64,000 nucleotides of DNA from Hypericibacter sp049323455 (GCA_049323455.1 JBMONF010000034.1:1-64000), one strand, 5' to 3'. Shown: positions 7,277 through 15,674, counted from the stretch's first letter. The notes: a model not told the origin generated them from the sequence alone. Program-made: numbers and translations.

Positions 7277-8260
7277 GTGAGACCCGCGATTTTCCTCAGT
7301 TTGATGGCCTGCGCCGCCCTTGCGATACCTGCCCTGGGCGGCTCCGTCCGCGCGGCCGAGTACACCGTGGTCCCCGTCATGGTGGACGATCGCAAGGCCG
7401 TTTTCGGCACGGTCGAGAGCCTGCATGAGACGCAGGCTCGCGCGCGCATCGCGGGCACGCTGGTCGAGCTTTCCGTTGCGGAAGGCGATCGCGTCTCGGC
7501 CGGGCAGCGGATCGCCTATGTCGAGGATCCGAAGCTGGTGCTCCAGCTGGCCGAGATCGAGGCGAAGCTCAAGTCGCTGCAGGCCCAGCGCGCCCAGGCG
7601 CAGATCGACTTCGATCGGATATCCCAGCTCCGCAAGGCGGGCACCGCCTCGCAGGCCCAGCTCGACCAGGCGCGCACCAATCTCGACGTGGTGGTAGGCC
7701 AGATGGCAGCAATGGAGGCCTCGCGCCAGCTCGTGCGCGAGCAGCAGGCCGAAGGCGCCGTGCTGGCGCCGGTCGACGGGCGCATCCTCAAGGTGAAGAT
7801 GATCGAAGGCACGGTGGCGATGCCGGGCGAAGCCATCGCAACCCTCGCCGAGCAGACCTATGTGCTGCGGATCTATCTGCCCGAGCGCCACGCGCGGTTC
7901 ATCAAGGCCGGCGACCTCGTCCAGGTGGGCGCCCGCGGGTTGAGCTCGACGCCGGAAGAGTTGCGCGATGGCCATGTCCGGCTCGTCTATCCGGAGCTCG
8001 ATCACGGCCGCGTCGTGGCCGACGTCGAGGTTTCCGGGCTCGGCGACTTCTTCGTGGGCGAACGAACGCGCGTCTACGTCGCGACCGGCCGGCGCGAAAC
8101 CTTCATCGTGCCCCCGGGTTTCGTGTCGCGGCGTTTCGGCGTCTATTACGTCAATCTGAGGGATGGCGGCGAAGTGGTCGTCCAGGTCGGCGAGCAGACC
8201 CCTCAAGGCGTCGAGGTGCTTTCGGGCATCCGTCCCGGCGACGTGCTGGTTTCGCCATGA
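7277..8260 (+). CDS. RND efflux periplasmic adaptor subunit (MFP)
   Basis: This is a 327-aa HlyD/AcrA-type adaptor with a signal peptide (residues 1-26, cleavage near VRAAEYT). It has a barrel-sandwich half (ARARIAGTLVELSVAEGDRVSAGQRIAYVEDPK), a coiled-coil hairpin (about 85-155), the returning lipoyl half (GAVLAPVDGRILKVKMIEGTVAMPGEAIATLAE) and a beta-barrel/MP-proximal end. It bridges the RND permease and an outer-membrane channel, which is not encoded here. GTG start at 7277. It is divergent from the BigR-like arsR, and its stop overlaps the permease start (ATGA), indicating co-translation. The substrate is unknown; placement inside the sulfur-response block suggests a thiol or sulfur species (inference). 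Confidence 0.9.
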   Translation: MRPAIFLSLMACAALAIPALGGSVRAAEYTVVPVMVDDRKAVFGTVESLHETQARARIAGTLVELSVAEGDRVSAGQRIAYVEDPKLVLQLAEIEAKLKSLQAQRAQAQIDFDRISQLRKAGTASQAQLDQARTNLDVVVGQMAAMEASRQLVREQQAEGAVLAPVDGRILKVKMIEGTVAMPGEAIATLAEQTYVLRIYLPERHARFIKAGDLVQVGARGLSSTPEELRDGHVRLVYPELDHGRVVADVEVSGLGDFFVGERTRVYVATGRRETFIVPPGFVSRRFGVYYVNLRDGGEVVVQVGEQTPQGVEVLSGIRPGDVLVSP

Positions 8261-11200
8261 GGCTTGGCATCTCGGGTCACATCACCCAGGCGTTCATCGC
8301 CTCACCGCTGACCCCTCTCCTTCTGCTCGCCGCCTTTCTCATGGGAACGGTCGCCCTCTTGGCGCTGCCGCGCGAGGAGGAGCCGCAGATCAGCGTCCCC
8401 ATGGTCGACATCATGGTCCAGGCCAACGGGCTCAAGGCCGCCGATGCGACCGAGCTCGTCACCAAGCCGCTCGAGGATATCGTCAAAGGGATCGACGGGG
8501 TCGAGCATACCTACTCCCAGACCCTGGACGACCGCGTGGTGGTCACTGCACGCTTTTTCGTCGGCACGGACGAGGACACCGCGGTCCTGCGCGTGTTCGA
8601 CAATATCCGGGCCAATCTGAACCGCATCCCGATCGGAATCCCGGAGCCCCTCATCGTCGGCCGAGGCATCGACGACGTCGCCATCGTCGTGCTGACGCTG
8701 ACGCCCGCGCCGAACGCCGCCGCCCGCTGGGACGACAACGGGCTCTACAAGATCGCAAGCGAACTGCAGCACGAGCTCGTCAAGGTCGAGAATGTCGGAC
8801 GCACCTACATCGTCGGCGGCCGGCCGGATCAGATCCGGATCGAGCCCGACCCGGAGCGGCTCTCGCTCTACGGCGTCACGCTCAATCAACTGGTCGAGAA
8901 GATCTCCAACGCTAACCGCTCGTTCGAGACGACATCGCTGCGCGAGCTCGACCGCACGCTGCCCGTCGTCGCCGGCCAAACGCTCCAGGGCGTGGCGGAC
9001 ATCGGCAATCTCCTGCTGACCACGTCCGACGGGCGCCCCGTCTATGTGAAGGACGTGGCCGACATCGTCGTCGGCGCCAAGCCCGAGGAACATCAGGCTT
9101 GGCATATCACCAAGGCCGCCGACGGCGGCATGCTGTCGCGGCCGGCCGTCAGCCTCGCCTTCGCCAAGCGCAAGGGGGCGAACGCCGTGGTGGTGGCCGA
9201 TCAATTGCTGTCGCGGCTCAAGCTCGTCGAGGGCCGTCTGGTGCCGAGCGACGTGGAGGTGGCCGTCACTCGGAACTACGGGCAGACGGCGCAGGACAAG
9301 GCTAACGAGCTTCTGTTCCATCTTCTGCTCGCGACCTTGACCATCGTGGCCCTTATCGCCGCTTTCATCGGCTGGCGCGAGGGCCTCGTGGTGCTGATCA
9401 TCGTGCCCGCGACGATCCTCCTGACCTTCTTCGCCTCCTGGCTGCTCGGCTACACGATCAATCGCGTCAGCCTCTTCGCCCTCATCTTCTCGATCGGCAT
9501 CCTGGTGGACGACGCCATCGTCGTGGTCGAGAACATCGTGCGCCACTGGCGTCTCGAGTCCCATGCGGACCGGGTACAGGTGGCGATCCGCGCCGTTGCC
9601 GAGGTCGGCAACCCGACCATCATCGCCACCCTTACTATCATCGCTGCACTTCTGCCGATGATGTTCGTCTCCGGGCTGATGGGCCCCTACATGAGCCCCA
9701 TCCCGGCGAACGCGTCGGCCGCGATGCTGTTCTCCTTCTTCGTCGCCGTGATCGTCGCGCCCTGGCTTCTGGTCCGGCTGAGCCGGCGCGCGAAGATCGC
9801 CGAGGGCGAATCGGAGCACGAGATCGAATCCGGTCTGTCGGGATGGCTCGTCCGCCTCTATCGGCGCGTGGCCCCGCCCATCCTCAAGACGCGGCGACGG
9901 GCCGGCCTGTTCCTGGCGGCGGTCGGCGTCGCAACGGTCGCCGTCTGCGCGCTGTTTTACACGGAGAATGTGACGGCGAAGCTGCTGCCCTTCGACAACA
10001 AGTCGGAGATGCAGGTCATCGCGAACCTGCCGCAAGGCACCAGCCTCGAGGAGACGCAGCGCGTGTTGTCGGAGGCGGCGCGGCGCCTGCTGGCACTGCC
10101 GGAAGTCACCAGCCTCCAGCTCTATGCCGGCACATCGGCACCGTTCAATTTCAACGGCCTGGTCCGCCACTATTACCTGCGCGACCAGCCCCAGCAGGGC
10201 GATCTCCAGGTCAATCTGCTGCCCAAGAGCGAGCGCAGTCGCTCGAGCCACGAGATCGCGCTCGACGTCCGCCAGCGGCTGAAGGGCCTGCCGGCGCCGC
10301 CCCACAGCTCGATCCAGGTGGTGGAGGTGCCGCCCGGCCCGCCCGTGCTGGCCACCCTCCTGGCCGAGATCTACGGGCCCGACGCTCATGCCCGACGCGA
10401 GACCGCGCGCCAGGTGCGCAAGATCTTCGAGAGCGTCCCCTTCATCGTCGACGTGGACGACAGCTTCGGCGTCCCGACCGAACGGCTGCGCATCGCCATC
10501 GACCAGGACAGTCTCGAGTTCTATGGCGTCGAGCAGCAGGAAGTCTACGACTCGATCGCGGCACTGCTCGACGGCACCAGCGTCGGTTATTCGCACCGCG
10601 GCGAAGGCATTTATCCAATCGAGATCGCGATCCGCTTGCCGAAATCGGGCCTGCGTCTGAGCGAGCGCCTGCTTTCGACGCCGGTTCCCGCGCGCGACGG
10701 CACGGTCGAGTTGGGCGACCTGGTCAAGCTGACGCGCGAGAAGGCGTCCTATCCGATCTTCCGCCGGGACGGCCATTTCGCGGAGATGGTGACGGCCGAT
10801 CTCGCCGGCGCCTTCGAAGCCCCGATCTACGGCATGATCGCGGTCGATCGTGCGCTGGGACGACAGGACTGGGGCGAGGCCGGGCCGCCGACCGTGCGTT
10901 TCCACGGCCAGCCGACGGACGAATCGAGGACGACGCTGCTCTGGGACGGCGAATGGGAAATCACCTATGTGACCTTCCGGGATATGGGCATCGCCTTCGG
11001 CGTGGCGATCGTGGCCATCTATCTTCTGATCGTCGGCGAGTTCCGCAGCTTCCGCCTACCGCTCGTTATCATGACGCCGATCCCGCTCACGCTCATCGGC
11101 ATCGTGCTCGGGCATTGGCTCTTCAACGCGCCCTTCACCGCGACCTCGATGATCGGCTTCATCTCGCTGGCCGGCATCATCGTGCGGAACTCGATCCTGC

Positions 11201-11472
11201 TGGTGGATTTCATCCGCCATGAGCAGGCGAAGGGCCTGCCGCTGCGCGTCTGCCTCATCAACGCCGGCGCCATCCGCTTCCGGCCGATCCTGCTGACAGC
11301 GCTGGCCGCCATGGTCGGCGCGGCCTTCATCCTGCTCGACCCGATCTTCCAGGGGCTCGCGATCTCGCTGCTGTTCGGGCTGGCTTCCTCGACGGCGCTG
11401 ACGCTGCTCGTCATCCCGGCGATCTACGTGTTGCTGCGCGACGATCGCCGCCCTCTGGAAGAGGCGCGGTAA
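8257..11472 (+). CDS. RND efflux transporter permease subunit
   Basis: This is a 1071-aa proton-driven resistance-nodulation-division pump with TM1 at about 11-30, a first large periplasmic domain, TM2-6 (about 345-510), TM7, a second periplasmic domain and a C-terminal TM bundle (about 905-1060). The proton-relay aspartates are in SIGILVDDAIVVVENI (about 412-427), with the partner segment GIIVRNSILLVDFI near 970. Length is as expected. It overlaps the adaptor gene by 4 bp and ends 86 bp before the convergent rhodanese gene. The divergent promoter region contains the ArsR palindrome, so expression is probably derepressed by reactive sulfur; this is inference. No outer-membrane factor is present. 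Confidence 0.93.
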   Translation: MRLGISGHITQAFIASPLTPLLLLAAFLMGTVALLALPREEEPQISVPMVDIMVQANGLKAADATELVTKPLEDIVKGIDGVEHTYSQTLDDRVVVTARFFVGTDEDTAVLRVFDNIRANLNRIPIGIPEPLIVGRGIDDVAIVVLTLTPAPNAAARWDDNGLYKIASELQHELVKVENVGRTYIVGGRPDQIRIEPDPERLSLYGVTLNQLVEKISNANRSFETTSLRELDRTLPVVAGQTLQGVADIGNLLLTTSDGRPVYVKDVADIVVGAKPEEHQAWHITKAADGGMLSRPAVSLAFAKRKGANAVVVADQLLSRLKLVEGRLVPSDVEVAVTRNYGQTAQDKANELLFHLLLATLTIVALIAAFIGWREGLVVLIIVPATILLTFFASWLLGYTINRVSLFALIFSIGILVDDAIVVVENIVRHWRLESHADRVQVAIRAVAEVGNPTIIATLTIIAALLPMMFVSGLMGPYMSPIPANASAAMLFSFFVAVIVAPWLLVRLSRRAKIAEGESEHEIESGLSGWLVRLYRRVAPPILKTRRRAGLFLAAVGVATVAVCALFYTENVTAKLLPFDNKSEMQVIANLPQGTSLEETQRVLSEAARRLLALPEVTSLQLYAGTSAPFNFNGLVRHYYLRDQPQQGDLQVNLLPKSERSRSSHEIALDVRQRLKGLPAPPHSSIQVVEVPPGPPVLATLLAEIYGPDAHARRETARQVRKIFESVPFIVDVDDSFGVPTERLRIAIDQDSLEFYGVEQQEVYDSIAALLDGTSVGYSHRGEGIYPIEIAIRLPKSGLRLSERLLSTPVPARDGTVELGDLVKLTREKASYPIFRRDGHFAEMVTADLAGAFEAPIYGMIAVDRALGRQDWGEAGPPTVRFHGQPTDESRTTLLWDGEWEITYVTFRDMGIAFGVAIVAIYLLIVGEFRSFRLPLVIMTPIPLTLIGIVLGHWLFNAPFTATSMIGFISLAGIIVRNSILLVDFIRHEQAKGLPLRVCLINAGAIRFRPILLTALAAMVGAAFILLDPIFQGLAISLLFGLASSTALTLLVIPAIYVLLRDDRRPLEEAR

Positions 11473-11491
11473 GGCGCTGTGTTCGCGCCTT
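11471..11491 (+). terminator. short stem-loop after the RND permease gene
   Basis: AAGGCGC and GCGCCTT form a 7-bp stem around a 7-nt loop, followed by TCT. It starts at the RND permease stop codon and precedes a convergent gene. It is weak because the T-run is short. Confidence 0.45.
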
Positions 11492-11558
11492 TCTCGGACG
11501 CAAGCTTCGGAGGAACATGAGCGCGACGGTCAAGTCACGCCGAGCAGAGGATTGTCTT

Positions 11559-11894
11559 TTAGCAGCCGCTTTGGATCGGCAAGCGGGCGCGCTTCCAGCT
11601 TTCGATGCCGCCTGCGAGGACATAGGCACCGACGCAGCCCTTGGCGATCAGATGGGGTGCACACATCGCGGTTCGATTCCCGCCTTTGCAGTGGAAGACA
11701 AGCGTCTTGCCGCTGGCCAGTTCCTCGCCGAAATCGTACCGTTCCAGAGTGGAGAGCGGCACCAGGCGGGCACCCGGAATGCTTTCTCGGGCGTACTCGT
11801 CCGGCTCGCGGATGTCGATGAGCAAGACGCTGCCCTCATCGAGCCGCCGTTTGAGCGTCTGCGGATCAAGTGGCGGCAGGGTGGCGCTGTTCAT
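11559..11894 (-). CDS. rhodanese-like sulfurtransferase
   Basis: This 111-aa single-domain rhodanese has the order LLIDIREPDEYARESIPGA (CDC25-like entry motif) and the active-site loop HCKGGNRT with catalytic Cys69, ending with the typical LAGGIESWK motif. Single-domain rhodaneses shuttle sulfane sulfur between persulfide carriers such as glutathione persulfide and thiosulfate. Its ATG (11894) overlaps the stop of the upstream ArsR gene by 4 bp, so it is the second gene of a two-gene operon. Together with the divergent MBL dioxygenase-like gene this forms a persulfide detoxification unit. There is no signal peptide, so it is cytosolic. A second conserved Cys sits at the extreme C-terminus (QSGC). 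Confidence 0.93.
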   Translation of the reverse strand: MNSATLPPLDPQTLKRRLDEGSVLLIDIREPDEYARESIPGARLVPLSTLERYDFGEELASGKTLVFHCKGGNRTAMCAPHLIAKGCVGAYVLAGGIESWKRARLPIQSGC

Positions 11895-12232
11895 TTCGTC
11901 TTCCTTCGGTTGGCACTCGGCGGCGGGCAGAAGATGCCGGCCAGCGTCTTGATCAGCGCGGCCGCGTCCGGGCTCTCGAGCCGGTAATAGATCGTCTGAC
12001 CTTCCCGGCGCGTGCTCACCAGCCGGTCGGCGCGCAGCCTTGCCAGATGCTGCGACAGCGCCGATGGCCGCAGACCCACGAGGCCGCAGAGCTCGCCGAC
12101 CGACTTTTCTCCGCCCCCCAGATGACACAGGATCATCAGGCGGCGTTCATTGGCGACAGCCCGCAGGAATCGCGCGGCGGTCGACGCCTTGGTTTCGAAG
12201 CTCTTGCGATCCAGGGTTTCGAGCCCGTACAT
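11891..12232 (-). CDS. ArsR-family regulator, BigR/SqrR-like persulfide sensor (second copy)
   Basis: This is a 113-aa winged-helix repressor, clearly paralogous to the copy at 6888-7211. Both share RRLMILCHL, the GLR(Q/P)SALSQHLARLR recognition helix and the wing TRREGQTIYY. The sensing cysteines are C36 and C102 (GIFCPP), with an additional C49. I prefer the ATG at 12232 (MYGLETL): it has AAGGA five bases upstream, and the predicted promoter puts the transcript start near the upstream in-frame GTG (12256), leaving no room for a ribosome site there. It is co-translated with the rhodanese and divergent from the MBL gene. Confidence 0.9.
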   Translation of the reverse strand: MYGLETLDRKSFETKASTAARFLRAVANERRLMILCHLGGGEKSVGELCGLVGLRPSALSQHLARLRADRLVSTRREGQTIYYRLESPDAAALIKTLAGIFCPPPSANRRKTK

Positions 12233-12249
12233 GGCATTCCTTATTTCAG

Positions 12250-12286
12250 TTGACACTAAATTAGTAAATGCTCAAATATTCGTCAA
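12250..12286. promoter_or_regulatory. divergent promoter/operator of arsR2 and the MBL gene
   Basis: On the minus strand TTGACG (12286-12281), a 17-bp spacer and TAATTT (12263-12258) form a good sigma-70 promoter for the arsR2-rhodanese operon. On the plus strand TTGACA (12250-12255) may be the -35 box of the opposite promoter. The segment 12261-12274 (TTAGTAAATGCTCA) matches 11 of 14 bases of the palindrome upstream of arsR1, and ACTAAATTAGT (12255-12265) is itself an inverted repeat over the -10 box. Confidence 0.7.
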
Positions 12287-12326
12287 GCCCCGCGGCACCG
12301 ATCAGCGTGTGCGCTACAGGTGACAT

Positions 12327-13187
12327 ATGAGAGCGACGGTCCACGCCTTCTTCCACGAGCCGACCTTCACGGTTTCCTACCTCTTGTCCGACATGGCAAC
12401 GAGGACGGCGGCCATCATCGACCCCGTGCTCGACTTCGATGCCAAATCGGGCCGCAGCTCCCGCCAGTCTGCGGACGTCATTCTCGCCGCCGCGGCCGAG
12501 CGCGGCTTGCAGATCGCCTGGATCCTCGAAACCCACGTCCATGCCGACCATCTCAGCGCGACCGCCTATCTCAAGGCGAAGACCGGCGCAAAAACCGGCA
12601 TCGGCTCGGCGGTCGGCGAGGTGCAGCGCTTCTTCAAGCCGGTGTTCAATGCCACGGACCTGGCGCCGGACGGCAGCCAGTTCGACAAGCTGTTCGCCGA
12701 CGGCGAGCGTTTTCGCATCGGCGATCTCGAGGTCGAGGTCATGCACACGCCCGGCCATACGCCCGCCTGTGTCACCTACCGCGTCGGTGACGCGGTCTTC
12801 GTCGGCGATACTCTCTTCATGCCCGATTACGGCACCGCGCGAACCGACTTTCCCGGCGGCAGCGCTCGCGAGCTCTATCGCTCGATCCGGCGGATCCTGT
12901 CGCTGCCGCCCGAGACGCGCATGTTTCTGTGCCATGACTACAAGGCACCGGGACGCGATCACTTTGCCTGGGAGACCACCGTGGGCGAGCAGCGGGCCAA
13001 GAACCTCCATGTCCATGAGGGCATCGCGGAGGAGGCCTTCGTCCAGATGCGCGAGGCGCGCGACCGCATGCTCGACATGCCCGCGCTGATCCTGCCTTCG
13101 ATCCAGGTCAACATGCGGGCCGGTCAGTTTCCACCGCCGGATAGCAACGGCACGATCTATCTGAAGCTGCCCCTGGATCGGCTTTGA
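12327..13187 (+). CDS. blh: MBL-fold persulfide dioxygenase-like hydrolase (ETHE1/Blh type)
   Basis: This is a 286-aa metallo-beta-lactamase-fold protein. Its metal site reads HVHADH (70-75), then MHTPGHT with the second-shell His, VGDTLF with the bridging Asp, and LCHDYK with the final His. This pattern is shared by ETHE1 persulfide dioxygenases and the BigR-associated Blh proteins, which oxidise glutathione persulfide to sulfite using a mononuclear iron. It has no signal peptide and is cytosolic. It is divergent from the ArsR2-rhodanese operon, the arrangement expected for a regulated target. Sulfite produced could leave through the TauE-like exporter (inference). Start ATG at 12327 with GGTGA upstream. 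A glyoxalase II-like activity is the main alternative. Confidence 0.88.
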   Translation: MRATVHAFFHEPTFTVSYLLSDMATRTAAIIDPVLDFDAKSGRSSRQSADVILAAAAERGLQIAWILETHVHADHLSATAYLKAKTGAKTGIGSAVGEVQRFFKPVFNATDLAPDGSQFDKLFADGERFRIGDLEVEVMHTPGHTPACVTYRVGDAVFVGDTLFMPDYGTARTDFPGGSARELYRSIRRILSLPPETRMFLCHDYKAPGRDHFAWETTVGEQRAKNLHVHEGIAEEAFVQMREARDRMLDMPALILPSIQVNMRAGQFPPPDSNGTIYLKLPLDRL

Positions 13188-13234
13188 TCGGCAGCGCCAC
13201 GAGGCATTTTGCCCCTATGGCTCCCGCACAATGA

Positions 13235-13266
13235 AACGGCCGCCCGTCGGGAGGCGGGCGGCCGTT
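13235..13266. terminator. bidirectional terminator-like hairpin
   Basis: AACGGCCGCCCG (13235-13246) and CGGGCGGCCGTT (13255-13266) form a perfect 12-bp stem with an 8-nt loop. It lies between the convergent MBL and histidine-kinase genes. Confidence 0.7.
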
Positions 13267-13310
13267 CATCACGCCCTTACGCGACGCCAGCAGCGGCGCG
13301 CGCTCGGTCG

Positions 13311-14777
13311 CTATCCCGCTATGACGCGACGCGATTCCTCTTCCGGAAAGACCGCGCGTTCACGTGGAAATGCCACGATGGCCGTCGTGCCAAAGCCGAC
13401 TTCGCTGACAAGCTCGAGCCCGCCGCCATGGAGCTCGGTAAACTGTTTGGCCAGCGGCAAACCGAGACCGGCGCCGTCATAGCGGCGCGACAGCCGGCTA
13501 TCGATCTGCCCAAAGACCTCGAAGGCTCGCGGTATATCCTCGGGCGCGATGCCGATGCCGCTGTCGGCAATCATGATCCTCAAACACCCATCTTCGTAGC
13601 GGACCGCTGCGCGCACTTCGCCACCCGCTGGCGTGAATTTGAGCGCGTTAGACAACAGGTTGAGCAAAATTTGGCGGACGCGCACGGGATCGGCGCAAAG
13701 CTTGGGCAGGCGCGGTGCAATTTCCAACATCAAACGCAGCTGGTTCTTCTCCGCTTGCGCGCGCATCGTGGACAGCGCTTTTTCGATCAACTCTGCGGGA
13801 TCGACGAGCTCCTCGCGGAGCTCGACACGGCCGGCATCGCACCTCGACAAATTGAGAATATCATTGATGATATGCAGCAGATGGGCGCCGCTTTCCCGGA
13901 TGTCGCTGAGATACTCCTCCTGTCGCTGCGTAAGCGTGCCGCCGATACCGCTCCCTAGCGCCTCGGAAAAGCCCATAATCGCGTTGAGCGGCGTCCTGAG
14001 TTCATGGCTCATGTTGGCCAGGAATTCGCTCTTCGCCCGATTTGCCGCCGCCGCGGCATGAAGCGCATCTCGCAAACTGCCTGCGGTTTTCTCCAGCTCT
14101 TCATTTGCCGCCGTCACTTTGCGGTGCGCCTCTTGAGCTGAAGCGCGCATTGAATCGGCCCGACGGAACGCCCACACCAGCCAGGTGACCAGGACTACGG
14201 CGATGACGACGGTGCCGAGAAGGAAGAAAATCAGATCTCTTTCAAATTCTTCCGCCCAGGATACCGAGTGCTGCTGATCCCGCCCTTGAAAGGCGCGAAG
14301 GACGGTTTGGTGGAGCGGAAGAAGAAACGCTTCGATTTGCGTCCGCAATGCCTGATAACCCGATCGGTCACCACGTTCGAGTCGGTTCAAGGCCGGCTCG
14401 ATGCTCGTCAGCTTCGCGATTATGTCGGAGAACAGGACCTGGGCGCCGGAAACTTCGTTCAGCAACCTTCCTTCGCTGCCCTGCTGCGCAACGGACAGGC
14501 GGCTCCAGAATACTTCGAACCGCGTCAGGACGTCGTTGTGGGTGATGGCACCATCACCGAGCCCGTAGCGATCGAGCGCCATTAACAGGCGATTGGCCTC
14601 GAGCTCCGCCTGCCACGCCATCCAGTCCACGGTGCTTCGCTCCAGTTCCTTCTTCGTCCTGAACTGAAGAATCTCCCAGGCCGTGTAGGTTGCGCCGCTC
14701 GTGAACGCCACTACCAATAGCAACAGCGGCACCGAGCGGAGCAGCGCGGCGCGGCCAAAGGCGAAGCGAAGGGTCAT
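13311..14777 (-). CDS. membrane sensor histidine kinase
   Basis: This 488-aa kinase has TM1 (about 12-30), a periplasmic helical sensor region (about 31-181), TM2 (about 182-204) and a short coiled-coil linker. The HisKA domain has SHELRTPLNAIMGFSEAL (phospho-acceptor His258), and the HATPase_c domain shows the N-box NLLSNALKFTP and G-boxes DSGIGIAPEDI and GAGLGLPL. No receiver domain is fused and no response regulator lies next to it, so the partner is elsewhere. The start (14777) overlaps the stop of the upstream gene by 4 bp. That gene encodes a periplasmic sulfite-oxidase-fold protein, which may provide the sensed signal or ligand-binding function (inference). Confidence 0.92.
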   Translation of the reverse strand: MTLRFAFGRAALLRSVPLLLLVVAFTSGATYTAWEILQFRTKKELERSTVDWMAWQAELEANRLLMALDRYGLGDGAITHNDVLTRFEVFWSRLSVAQQGSEGRLLNEVSGAQVLFSDIIAKLTSIEPALNRLERGDRSGYQALRTQIEAFLLPLHQTVLRAFQGRDQQHSVSWAEEFERDLIFFLLGTVVIAVVLVTWLVWAFRRADSMRASAQEAHRKVTAANEELEKTAGSLRDALHAAAAANRAKSEFLANMSHELRTPLNAIMGFSEALGSGIGGTLTQRQEEYLSDIRESGAHLLHIINDILNLSRCDAGRVELREELVDPAELIEKALSTMRAQAEKNQLRLMLEIAPRLPKLCADPVRVRQILLNLLSNALKFTPAGGEVRAAVRYEDGCLRIMIADSGIGIAPEDIPRAFEVFGQIDSRLSRRYDGAGLGLPLAKQFTELHGGGLELVSEVGFGTTAIVAFPRERAVFPEEESRRVIAG

Positions 14778-15307
14778 TTGACAATGATGCGCGATAGTTG
14801 CCAGATCATCTTGTCGGCGGTCAGTTTCCGATCGAGTTCCGGGTGGTCATCGATTGGATAAATCAGCCATAGCGGGCCTTTGTCCCGGATCGGCATGTCA
14901 GAGCCATTCTGTTTCACGGCGATCAGCACGTCGTACGATGTTGCGTCGGACAGCGGGATTTCGACGCTGTAGTCATTGAGCGCGACCATCAAGGCAACCG
15001 TGCCCTGTGCATCGACCGCGCGCAGCAAGTCGCGGAAGAGAACACCTTCGAAATCCTGCACCCCGTCGGTCCAATAGGTATGGGTCTTCAGATGGCGCAA
15101 GCCCAGGCTTTCGAGGCCCGCACGGTCGAACTGCATCGGGCCGTCGGACGCCCCGATTTGACCGCTGACAGTCAGAAGGATCGGCCCCCGGGCGGCAGGC
15201 AGATCGTCGGCGACTGCAATGCGGGGTGGCCCGATCAGCGATCCCACGAGCAGAAGCAATATCGGAACAAGGCGAAGGGCCCCGCTACCGCTGAATAACC
15301 GCGCCAT
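14774..15307 (-). CDS. periplasmic oxidoreductase molybdopterin-binding-fold protein without cofactor cysteine
   Basis: This is a 177-aa exported protein (signal peptide about 1-34, ending near AVADD). The mature part resembles the sulfite-oxidase/molybdopterin-binding fold: PILLTVSGQIG, DRAGLESLGLRHLKTHTYWTDGVQDFEGVLFRDLL and GPLWLIYPIDD are typical. Unlike true sulfite oxidases it has no cysteine at all, so it cannot ligate a molybdenum cofactor in the usual way and is more likely a binding or sensing protein. It is co-translated (ATGA overlap) with a histidine kinase. Start ATG 15307 is preceded by GGAGAGG; a longer in-frame start at 15346 is less likely. Confidence 0.78.
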   Translation of the reverse strand: MARLFSGSGALRLVPILLLLVGSLIGPPRIAVADDLPAARGPILLTVSGQIGASDGPMQFDRAGLESLGLRHLKTHTYWTDGVQDFEGVLFRDLLRAVDAQGTVALMVALNDYSVEIPLSDATSYDVLIAVKQNGSDMPIRDKGPLWLIYPIDDHPELDRKLTADKMIWQLSRIIVK

Positions 15308-15674
15308 GAACCTCTCCAAAAAGAAGGCTTCTGCCGACGTTTTCATTGCGCCCGCGGCGCCTCTGCACGCAGAAGACGTCGAGGGTCTCCTCTGCCAGCG
15401 TCTTGAGCTTGAGAACAAGGCTTTCAATCAAGGTTCGGTCTGGAGGATGCCGAGGATCTATTGCGGCGAGCTCATCGACGATGTGCTGGTAGGCAGCAAT
15501 GATGGGTGTCAGATCGATGCTTTCATCCAAGGAGCTGATGGTGTTTAACGGCCGCATGATTCGGTAGATTGCCTCGATGCTCCGATCGAGCTGCTCGGCC
15601 AGCTCTTTCTGCTTTTGCCCGACCATGCGGATCGAGCCATCGATGCGCGTCGGATGAGGCACAACAATGCCCAT
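15285..15674 (-). CDS. hypothetical helical protein upstream of the sensor pair
   Basis: This 129-aa frame overlaps the next gene by 23 bp. The predicted protein is helical and charged, with heptad-like stretches (QKELAEQLDRSIEAIYRIMRPL and LIESLVLKLKTLAEETLDV). It has no signal peptide or membrane segment. I do not recognise a family. Its position as first gene of a presumed three-gene operon with the exported protein and histidine kinase, and the lack of an alternative gene in the stretch, favour a real gene. The start has only a weak ribosome site, so it remains provisional. Confidence 0.55.
   Translation of the reverse strand: MGIVVPHPTRIDGSIRMVGQKQKELAEQLDRSIEAIYRIMRPLNTISSLDESIDLTPIIAAYQHIVDELAAIDPRHPPDRTLIESLVLKLKTLAEETLDVFCVQRRRGRNENVGRSLLFGEVHGAVIQR

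Noticed and set aside
8302..10905. 867-codon antisense frame in the RND permease gene
   Set aside because: The opposite strand encodes a full RND pump with all motifs; the antisense product is His/Asp/Arg-rich low-complexity sequence typical of shadow frames.
12233..12256. GTG at 12256 as start of the second ArsR gene
   Set aside because: The predicted promoter -10 box is directly adjacent, leaving no ribosome site, whereas the ATG at 12232 has AAGGA at proper distance.
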